Source: an uncultured Erysipelotrichaceae bacterium (GTDB taxonomy: Bacteria > Bacillota_I > Bacilli_A > Erysipelotrichales > Erysipelotrichaceae). From it: a stretch of 7,211 nt of DNA. The number at the start of each line of letters is the position of its first letter. Within the stretch, counting starts at the first letter, position 1. The DNA is taken from NCBI GenBank assembly GCA_902796525.1, contig CADBPB010000105.1:1-7211 (forward strand), given 5' to 3'. Shown one piece after another: positions 1 through 5,347 of this stretch. The notes under the pieces were generated by a model. That model saw only the letters and a list, made by a program, of their open reading frames with translations, made no database searches and was not told the origin of the DNA. Position numbers and translations under genes: made by a program.

Positions 1-1041
1 CAGATAGGCATCCCACATTTCCAGAGTGTATTCGTCAGCCTTGACAGCCGGGAATTCCTGAGCGCAGGAGCCGATCATAACATCAAAGTCATTGAATTCA
101 CCGGAATCCATGATCTCTGAATATGGCTTAGGAATGAATTCGCCATCGACGCAGAAACTGAAGCCGAAGCCCATCGGGCCGATCCCCTTGGATCTCTGGA
201 ATTCCTCGTACTTGTCAAAGAGTTCCCAGGCATCTTTTGTTCTGAGTTCCTCGATGCTCTTGCAGCCGATGTAATTCATGTATTCGACGCCAAGGTCTTC
301 CATCCTCTTTCTCGGACCCGGCTGCATGAAGCCCCAGTAAATCGGACCGGATTCGATCGAGACCCGATTGATGACGCCTTTCATCAACGGAGAGGCATGC
401 AGAGCGCCGGTACCGGAAGCGCCGCCGGACTGGCCGGCTACGGTGATGCGATCCGGGTCACCGCCGAACTGGGCGATGTTTTCTTTCACCCACAGGCAGG
501 CTTTGCGCATATCATACAGGGCATAGTTGCCGCTGGTTCCGCCGGTCTCCGCCGTCAGTTCGGGATGAGCGAAGAAACCGAAGAAACCCAGACGGTAGTT
601 GATCGTCACGACGACGATGTCTTTCCTCTTGGCGAAACCGATGCCGTCGCAGACCACTTCGCAGCCGCTGCCTGCCACCATGCCGCCGCCATGGATCCAA
701 ATGAAGACCGGCAGTTTGTCTTCCGCGGTCTTGGCCGGTGTCCAGACATTCAGATAGAGACAGTCTTCTTCGTACTGGGAAGGAGCCAGGAACTGCGGAA
801 CGCCATGGACATTGGCCGGCAGATCCGCCTGTTCCATGACATGCTGGATGGCAGCCGCCGAATACTGGGTCGCCTTGCGTACGCCTCTCCAGCGTTCCGG
901 ATCTTCCGGATGCCGGAAACGGCGATCGCCGATTGGCGGAGCAGCATAAGGGATGCCTTTGAAGATCTTGACATTCTCTTCGATGTAGCCTTGCAGCCAG
1001 CCTTGTTTGACTAATACTTTTGCGTTTTCAAAATTGCTCAT
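1..1041 (-). CDS. Type-B carboxylesterase, partial (C-terminus beyond the left edge)
   Basis: Alpha/beta-hydrolase of the carboxylesterase/para-nitrobenzyl esterase family, which hydrolyses carboxylic esters through a Ser-Glu/Asp-His triad. The open frame runs from 1041 to the window edge with no stop, giving 347 codons; the family is usually about 500 residues, so roughly the last 150, including the catalytic His, are missing from view. Visible family marks are FKGIPYAAPP near residue 27, EDCLYLNVWTP at 92-102, the oxyanion-hole HGGG at 117-120, NYRLGFFGF at 148-156, GGDPDRIT at 193-200 and the nucleophile elbow GQSGGASG with Ser205. Glu329 in IGSCAQEF is the likely acid. The elbow has Gln and Gly where GESAGA is common. 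The N-terminus (MSNFENAKVL) is no signal peptide, so the enzyme should be cytoplasmic. The start is fixed by AAGGAGA five bases upstream. It lies 18 bases after the PF00756 esterase gene, on the same strand, so the two are likely co-transcribed. Natural substrate unknown. Confidence 0.93.
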   Translation of the reverse strand, partial: MSNFENAKVLVKQGWLQGYIEENVKIFKGIPYAAPPIGDRRFRHPEDPERWRGVRKATQYSAAAIQHVMEQADLPANVHGVPQFLAPSQYEEDCLYLNVWTPAKTAEDKLPVFIWIHGGGMVAGSGCEVVCDGIGFAKRKDIVVVTINYRLGFFGFFAHPELTAETGGTSGNYALYDMRKACLWVKENIAQFGGDPDRITVAGQSGGASGTGALHASPLMKGVINRVSIESGPIYWGFMQPGPRKRMEDLGVEYMNYIGCKSIEELRTKDAWELFDKYEEFQRSKGIGPMGFGFSFCVDGEFIPKPYSEIMDSGEFNDFDVMIGSCAQEFPAVKADEYTLEMWDAYL

Positions 1042-1046
1042 ATCGT

Positions 1047-1053
1047 TCTCCTT
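1047..1053 (-). promoter_or_regulatory. Ribosome binding site of the carboxylesterase gene
   Basis: On the minus strand AAGGAGA sits five bases before the ATG at 1041, inside the 18-base gap after the upstream esterase stop. It decides the start of the carboxylesterase, and no terminator fits in the gap, which supports a shared transcript. Confidence 0.85.
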
Positions 1054-1059
1054 TTTTGT

Positions 1060-1863
1060 TTATTTCTTCAACAGATATTCGATGCCTTCATAGGCGTGAG
1101 GGGTCCAGAAATTCCAGTCATGGATGCCGGGACCTTCGACATAGGTAAAGTCCGCGTTCTGTCTTTTCAGGAAGTCGCGCATCTTGCGGTTAGGTTCCAG
1201 CAGGAAATCTTCGGTTCCGCAGGCCATGAAGATCTTCGGGTTTTCGATCCCTTTTTTCTTGTTTTTCTTGTACAGAACTTCCGGATTGTGCTCGGATTTT
1301 TCGGCTTTTTCCAGATCGCCGAAGGCATTGACGTAGTACTCATAGTTGGCCATGACCGGGTCTTTCATCGTCGGCTTCATATTCTTGAGCTGGTAGATGA
1401 TCAAAGCGGAAGACAGCGCCATGATGCCGCCGAAGGTCTCCGGATACTTCAGACCGGTATGCAAGGCACCGAAGCCTCCCATGGAAAGACCGCCGATCAG
1501 GGTGTCTTCCTTGGTCAAAGCGATATGGAAGGTGTTACGCAGGTAGTTCACGAGGTCCTCTCCGATGAATTCGCAATAGTGGTGACCGGTCGCTTTCTTA
1601 TCCAGATAGAAGTCCAGACCGCCGCTGGGCATGACGACATTGAGATTGTATTTCAGCGAGTAATCGGCGGCATTGGAATTATAGAGCCAATCCGTGCAGT
1701 CGCCGCTGTAGCCATGAAGCAGGATCAGCGTTTTTGCCGGGCGCCGGTAATAAGGATTGCCCTGTATCATGAAAGCAGGAAGATCCTGATCGACCAGATG
1801 GATATAGAACTCTCCGTTTCTGGCCAATGCATTGGAACGGAATCTGACAAAATGAGTGGACAT
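1060..1863 (-). CDS. PF00756-type esterase (tributyrin/feruloyl/acetyl esterase-like), cytoplasmic
   Basis: Alpha/beta-hydrolase of the 'putative esterase' family (PF00756), which includes EstA-type tributyrin esterases, S-formylglutathione hydrolase and feruloyl or acetyl-xylan esterases. With the start at 1863 the protein has 267 residues, normal for single-domain members. Visible marks are LILLHGYSGD at 46-55, the elbow GGLSMGGFGALH at 124-135 with nucleophile Ser127, Asp219 in CGTEDFL, and His248 in GIHDWNFW. Together these form a complete triad. An in-frame ATG at 1887 would add eight residues, but AAGGAGA lies eight bases before the ATG at 1863, so 1863 is preferred. No signal peptide is present. 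It is the first gene of a leftward pair with the carboxylesterase and is divergent from the solute-binding protein gene. Family members act on many acyl esters, so the substrate cannot be named; de-esterification of an imported sugar is inferred from the neighbours only. Confidence 0.92.
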   Translation of the reverse strand: MSTHFVRFRSNALARNGEFYIHLVDQDLPAFMIQGNPYYRRPAKTLILLHGYSGDCTDWLYNSNAADYSLKYNLNVVMPSGGLDFYLDKKATGHHYCEFIGEDLVNYLRNTFHIALTKEDTLIGGLSMGGFGALHTGLKYPETFGGIMALSSALIIYQLKNMKPTMKDPVMANYEYYVNAFGDLEKAEKSEHNPEVLYKKNKKKGIENPKIFMACGTEDFLLEPNRKMRDFLKRQNADFTYVEGPGIHDWNFWTPHAYEGIEYLLKK

Positions 1864-1871
1864 GACAAAAA

Positions 1872-1878
1872 TCTCCTT
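1872..1878 (-). promoter_or_regulatory. Ribosome binding site deciding the esterase start
   Basis: AAGGAGA on the minus strand, eight bases before the ATG at 1863. The longer in-frame candidate start at 1887 lies upstream of this site and has no comparable site of its own. Confidence 0.8.
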
Positions 1879-1980
1879 CAGCATCATTTTAGAAAATGCA
1901 GATTTAGGTTCATATCAAAAATGTGTCATCGGTTTTTGACTTTGACTGTTTCTGTCGGGAAAGCATGACGCTGCATTCAA

Positions 1981-2009
1981 TTTTGAAATACCAGTGCTTT
2001 TTTTTGAAA
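1981..2009 (+). promoter_or_regulatory. Candidate AraC-type operator: TTTTGAAA direct repeat on a 21-base period
   Basis: TTTTGAAA occurs at 1981-1988 and again at 2002-2009, the same orientation, 21 bases or two helical turns apart. AraC-family proteins often bind direct repeats on this spacing, and the locus encodes such a regulator. The second copy overlaps the candidate -35 box. The assignment is inferred. Confidence 0.4.
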
Positions 2010-2032
2010 GTAATCGACAGGCAAAGCATGAT
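2004..2032 (+). promoter_or_regulatory. Candidate promoter of the solute-binding protein gene
   Basis: TTGAAA at 2004-2009 and CATGAT at 2027-2032 are separated by 17 bases, each with one or two departures from the sigma-A consensus. Transcription would start near 2039, leaving a leader of about 30 bases that contains the ribosome binding site at 2056. A weak -10 is compatible with activator dependence. Other AT-rich hexamers nearby leave the choice uncertain. Confidence 0.35.
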
Positions 2033-2055
2033 TAAATGGATTTACAAAGAACTAC

Positions 2056-2062
2056 AAGGAGG
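2056..2062 (+). promoter_or_regulatory. Strong ribosome binding site of the solute-binding protein gene
   Basis: AAGGAGG lies eight bases before the ATG at 2071. It is a full anti-16S match at ideal spacing, as expected for an abundant binding protein, and fixes the start in front of the lipoprotein signal peptide. Confidence 0.9.
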
Positions 2063-2070
2063 CTTTCTTA

Positions 2071-3570
2071 ATGAAAAAACTAATCGTTCTTTTATTAACT
2101 GCTCTTATGCTCTTCTCTGTCACGGCATGTGGCGGCAAAGAGGAAGGCAACACTGGAGAAGTTCCGACGATCACTCTTGATATGTCCACGCTCTTCATCG
2201 TTCCTTCTTTGGAAGCAACTCAGAAGGTCGAAGATCAGTTGAATGACTATCTGCTGAATACTTTGCATGAAGATTTCAAAGTACATCTCGTCATCACGGC
2301 GATCGGCGACTATTTCCAGAAGATTCCGATGGAACTGGCCAGCGGCGGCGAAGATGCACCGGATGTCGTACAGGTCTTCTCGGTTTCCGACTGGGCGAAC
2401 CAGGGCTACATCCTTCCGTTGGATGAATACCTCGACAAGGAACTGAAACCGACGTATGACATGATCAAACCGATCATGGGCAACGGCAGAGTCAGCGGAC
2501 AGACTTATATGATGCCGCGTTACTTCGGTACCGTTCTTGACTGGAAGTGGATCTACAACAAGGAACTGGTAGATGCTGCCGGTATCGATGTATCCGCAAT
2601 CAAGGATCTGGACACTCTGGCAGATGCGCTTGCTGAACTCAAGACAGTATATCCGGATGAGCACTTCCTGGTCTACTGCAACCAGTTCGACCGTATCCTT
2701 CAGTCCAAGACCCATACTTCTCAGGTAGGCACTTACACGGCTACCGTAGGCGACAGCACGACACTGTACAACTACTATGAGACCGATGCCTTCAAAGAAG
2801 CGATCTACAAGGCTTATGATTTCCGTCAGAAGGGCTATGCCGATCCGGAAGGTTCCGCAAATACCCTGAGCCATGACGCAGTCGTCATGGGCGGTTCATC
2901 CAAGGGCGTCATCATGGGTCACTCCAACGATGTCGACTCGATCGCTTCCATGTTCACGAAGACGGCGGACTATGGCGATGGCCAGACCCACGAATTCGGC
3001 GCTGTGACGATCGCAATCGATGACCTGGCAACAGATACGTTAGGTATCGGTATCGCTCACTACTGCAAGAACCCGGACAAGGCTGCGAAATTCATCAACC
3101 TGCTTTACACGGACAAGTTCGTCTGGGACTGCCTGATTTTCGGTGCAGAAGGACAGGACTATGAATGGAACGAAGATCATACCAAGATCAGATATCCGGA
3201 AGGCTTAGACTTCAACAGCGTACCTTACAACTGCATGTACTCCTGCGGTATGATCGGTAACGGCTTCGATTTCTTCCTCGAGTATGAATCCGGAAACGAG
3301 ACCGGTTCCAACGGCGAATACGGCAAGATCCTGTTCGAACAGGCTGGCGTACCGCCACTCTACGGTTTCATCCCGAACAACGAGAATGTCATGAACGAAA
3401 CGACGGCTGTATCCAACGTTGTCGAACAGTATGTCAACGTCCTGACCTATGGCGATGTCAATCCTGATGAGAAGTATCCGGAATTCCTGGCTGCTTTGAA
3501 GGATGCCGGCATCGACAAGATCGTTGCCGACTACCAGGCACAGGCGGATGCTTGGCTGAAAGGCGAATAA
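2071..3570 (+). CDS. ABC transporter sugar-binding lipoprotein, LplA-like with DUF3502-type C-terminus
   Basis: A 499-residue extracellular solute-binding protein, predicted to be anchored to the outer face of the membrane and to deliver a sugar, probably an oligosaccharide, to ABC permeases. A lipoprotein signal peptide (MKK, then a hydrophobic stretch) ends at the lipobox VTAC with Cys20, followed by GGKEEGN. The body has the family-1 binding-protein pattern: APDVVQVF near residue 95 and NPDKAAKFINLLYTDKFVWD in the second lobe. From about 385 to 497 it matches the DUF3502 pattern of LplA-like proteins, with PLYGFIPN, then TTAVSNVVEQYVNVLTYGDV, and a final KDAGIDKIVADYQAQADAWL. The ligand cannot be read from sequence. 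The gene stands alone between a divergent control region and a terminator. No permease gene follows within the window, although LplA-type proteins normally work with two permeases. The AraC-type regulator encoded downstream is the likely activator (inference). Confidence 0.93.
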   Translation: MKKLIVLLLTALMLFSVTACGGKEEGNTGEVPTITLDMSTLFIVPSLEATQKVEDQLNDYLLNTLHEDFKVHLVITAIGDYFQKIPMELASGGEDAPDVVQVFSVSDWANQGYILPLDEYLDKELKPTYDMIKPIMGNGRVSGQTYMMPRYFGTVLDWKWIYNKELVDAAGIDVSAIKDLDTLADALAELKTVYPDEHFLVYCNQFDRILQSKTHTSQVGTYTATVGDSTTLYNYYETDAFKEAIYKAYDFRQKGYADPEGSANTLSHDAVVMGGSSKGVIMGHSNDVDSIASMFTKTADYGDGQTHEFGAVTIAIDDLATDTLGIGIAHYCKNPDKAAKFINLLYTDKFVWDCLIFGAEGQDYEWNEDHTKIRYPEGLDFNSVPYNCMYSCGMIGNGFDFFLEYESGNETGSNGEYGKILFEQAGVPPLYGFIPNNENVMNETTAVSNVVEQYVNVLTYGDVNPDEKYPEFLAALKDAGIDKIVADYQAQADAWLKGE

Positions 3571-3590
3571 TCGTTTCATAAACAAACGAT
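3570..3590 (+). repeat. Small hairpin right after the solute-binding protein stop
   Basis: ATCGTTT (3570-3576) and AAACGAT (3584-3590) form a perfect seven-base inverted repeat with a seven-base loop, starting at the last base of the stop codon. No T-run follows, so it is not itself a terminator. With the terminator hairpin five bases later it gives the transcript a double-hairpin 3' end. Confidence 0.6.
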
Positions 3591-3594
3591 ACAC

Positions 3595-3622
3595 AAAGCG
3601 GGTGCTTAGCATCCGCTTTTTT
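3595..3622 (+). terminator. Intrinsic terminator after the solute-binding protein gene
   Basis: AAAGCGGGTGC (3595-3605) pairs with GCATCCGCTTT (3609-3619) around a TTA loop, with one G-U pair. Six T follow the CCGC arm at 3617-3622. It separates the binding-protein unit from the two-component genes. Confidence 0.85.
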
Positions 3623-3623
3623 G

Positions 3624-3629
3624 TATAAT
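3624..3629 (+). promoter_or_regulatory. Perfect -10 box just before the histidine kinase gene
   Basis: TATAAT at 3624-3629 begins two bases after the terminator T-run. At the usual 6-8 base distance transcription would begin near 3636-3638, that is at or next to the kinase ATG. No good -35 is visible at 16-18 bases, where the terminator stem lies. The box could be fortuitous in AT-rich DNA. Confidence 0.45.
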
Positions 3630-3637
3630 TAAGAAAG

Positions 3638-5347
3638 ATGAAGAATTCTTTTATCCGTAAGGTCGCCATTCTGCTGGCAGGGGTGCTGATCACTTCGCTG
3701 CTGTTTTTTATGGCGATATCTTTGACTTATAAGACATTCTATGAGCAGAGCGTTTTAAGCGTGGCAGAGAAGATTTCTTCGAACTGGGCCAGCGATATCG
3801 ACCGGCGTCTGAATACGCTGTATGAGCATATTTATGACCTGAGTGCGACGGTCTACAACAACTGTGCCGTCCATAGCGGTTCCGAAGAAATGGATCTTGC
3901 GACCCGCAAGACGGTCCAGGATGCCTTGCAGTCGAAACTCATCGCTTCATCCGATCTGACGGTCGTTTTCGTCACCGACACGGAAAGCGACCTGTATTTC
4001 TATTACAGCAACAGCATGCTGTCGAAACCGCAGAACAGCGCGTTGAAACTGTTTGCGCAACAGTACTGTCTGGAACACTCTTCTTCCATCGGCAGCAAAA
4101 CCTGGGAGATCGTCCATGTGCTGGATGAAGGCTACTACTACAAAGCGGTCAAACTGGGGAAATATATGATTGGCGCTTTGAGCGACTGCGCGACATACAA
4201 GCTCGACGATACGCTGGATTCTCTGATGAATGATACCTGCATGATCATGGACGAGAATGGTTTCATTCTCTGCGAAGGAGATCCTTCGCTGAGCGCATAT
4301 GTCATCGAAAATAAAGAAGGTTCCTATATCAATAAAGGGTTTGCCGTGTGCAAGAACCCGCAGAAATATGCTGCCGCCTCGACCATCTACATCCGCAAGA
4401 GCGAACGGACCGACATTCCCTGGCGTCTGGTTTCCCTCTTCCTGATCATCGATAGCGCGCTCTGCGTCTTTCTGGTCGGTCTTTCCATCCACAATATGAA
4501 CAGAAAGGTCCGTATTCCGATCGGCGAGCTTGTCAAAGCGGACAAGCGCCTTTCCGATGGCGACTTCGCTTACAAACTTGATATCGCTGACGCGGGAAGC
4601 AGCGAATTCGAAGAACTCTATTCCAGTTTCAACGATATGAGCGACAAGATAAAGCACCTGACGATCGAAACCTACGATGCGGAAATCAAGCGGCAGCAGA
4701 ACCAGCTGAAGATGCTCAGGGCTCAGGTCAAGCCGCACACTTTCCTCAATGCGATCAACACCATCAACAACATGACCTATACCGGCAAACCGGAAGATAT
4801 CCGTACCTATATCGCCGCGTTTGCTTCGTTTACCAGATACATGCTTTATAAAGCGAAAGACTGGACTACGGTCGAAGACGAGATCCGGAACATCGACAAC
4901 TATGTCAAGATGCAGCAGATCCGTTTTCCGGAAAGCATCGATATCGTCTATGATATCCCGCAGGAGATCATGCAGGAACACATCCCTTACCTGATCCTGT
5001 TCTCTCTGGTGCAGAATTCGTTTAAGCACGCTATGACTCTGGTCGACACGATGTATGTAACGATCAAAGGGGAGAACTATGAAGAAGAAGGCTTCAAAGG
5101 GATACGGCTGATCGAAGAAGACAACGGACCAGGCTTCAGCCAGGAAGCGCTGGAAAAACTGGCGGATGTCGATAAGGATGACCTGTTTACCAAGGAACAT
5201 CTCGGTCTGACCAATGTCCGTTACAGCATGAATCTGATCTATCATCGCGACGATCTGCTGCGTTTATTGAACAGACCGGAAGGAGGAGCCCGGATCGAGC
5301 TGCTGATTCCGGAAGGAGACAACGAGGATGAAACTGCTGATATGTGA
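3638..5347 (+). CDS. YesM-type membrane sensor histidine kinase
   Basis: A 569-residue sensor kinase of the LytS/YesM type (His_kinase PF06580 plus HATPase_c). A membrane helix at about 8-30 is followed by an extracytoplasmic sensor at about 31-260, a second helix at about 262-286 and a HAMP-like linker to about 340. The H-box is LRAQVKPHTFLNAINTI with phospho-acceptor His367. The ATP-binding part shows the N-box VQNSFKHA (Asn460, His464), DNGPG at 495-499 and GLTNVR at 523-528. Two departures from the usual family motif are Thr right after PH and Gln before the N-box Asn, where Glu is common. The sensor has six cysteines (76, 144, 184, 201, 212, 238) and the cytoplasmic part none. An in-frame stop at 3626 and the position of helix 1 force the ATG at 3638, which has no properly spaced ribosome binding site. 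The gene overlaps the regulator gene by 20 bases. The stimulus is unknown; a sugar or the sugar-loaded binding protein is inferred from context. Confidence 0.93.
   Translation: MKNSFIRKVAILLAGVLITSLLFFMAISLTYKTFYEQSVLSVAEKISSNWASDIDRRLNTLYEHIYDLSATVYNNCAVHSGSEEMDLATRKTVQDALQSKLIASSDLTVVFVTDTESDLYFYYSNSMLSKPQNSALKLFAQQYCLEHSSSIGSKTWEIVHVLDEGYYYKAVKLGKYMIGALSDCATYKLDDTLDSLMNDTCMIMDENGFILCEGDPSLSAYVIENKEGSYINKGFAVCKNPQKYAAASTIYIRKSERTDIPWRLVSLFLIIDSALCVFLVGLSIHNMNRKVRIPIGELVKADKRLSDGDFAYKLDIADAGSSEFEELYSSFNDMSDKIKHLTIETYDAEIKRQQNQLKMLRAQVKPHTFLNAINTINNMTYTGKPEDIRTYIAAFASFTRYMLYKAKDWTTVEDEIRNIDNYVKMQQIRFPESIDIVYDIPQEIMQEHIPYLILFSLVQNSFKHAMTLVDTMYVTIKGENYEEEGFKGIRLIEEDNGPGFSQEALEKLADVDKDDLFTKEHLGLTNVRYSMNLIYHRDDLLRLLNRPEGGARIELLIPEGDNEDETADM
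5313..5318 (+). promoter_or_regulatory. Ribosome binding site of the response regulator, inside the kinase gene
   Basis: AAGGAG lies nine bases before the ATG at 5328, within the last codons of the kinase. This arrangement fits translational coupling of kinase and regulator. Confidence 0.75.

Larger units (their letters stand above)
1864..2070. promoter_or_regulatory. Divergent control region between the esterase pair and the solute-binding protein gene
   Basis: These 207 AT-rich bases separate two divergently transcribed units and must hold promoters for both. They contain two TTTTGAAA copies 21 bases apart (1981 and 2002), two AAAGCATGA copies 63 bases apart (1960 and 2023), a tandem TTGACT pair (1936-1947) and a run of eight T (1998-2005). 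I found no convincing leftward promoter. No small gene is supported: the only frame entering the region starts at a GTG (1923) with no ribosome binding site. Confidence 0.7.

Noticed and set aside
397..1014. 205-residue plus-strand frame, and short minus-strand frames, over the carboxylesterase
   Set aside because: The true gene is the edge-truncated minus-strand frame 1041-1 with clear carboxylesterase motifs; the others are shadows.
1864..1887. Longer esterase start at 1887
   Set aside because: The ribosome binding site lies between this ATG and the one at 1863, so translation should begin at 1863.
1903..1931. Leftward promoter ATGACA - 17 bases - TAAATC
   Set aside because: The -10 matches only three of six consensus bases; too weak to report as a feature.
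1936..1947. Tandem TTGACT as a -35 box
   Set aside because: No acceptable -10 lies 16-18 bases downstream of either copy.
1096..1968. 290-residue plus-strand open frame over the PF00756 esterase
   Set aside because: The minus strand encodes a complete catalytic triad and has a proper ribosome binding site; the plus-strand translation resembles nothing.
1973..2005. Terminator from the TTCAA/TTGAA palindrome plus eight T
   Set aside because: The five-base AT-rich stem with a two-base loop is too weak and does not abut the T-run; the T-run more likely belongs to the promoter region.
1923..2180. Small plus-strand frame starting at a GTG in the intergenic region
   Set aside because: It has no ribosome binding site and overlaps the start of the solute-binding protein in another frame.
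3947..5245. 432-residue open frame antisense to the kinase
   Set aside because: It lies wholly inside a gene with intact kinase motifs, has no family resemblance and no ribosome binding site of note. Codon bias of the sense gene keeps this antisense frame open; similar antisense frames cover 2095-2874, 3205-3693 and 5817-6554.
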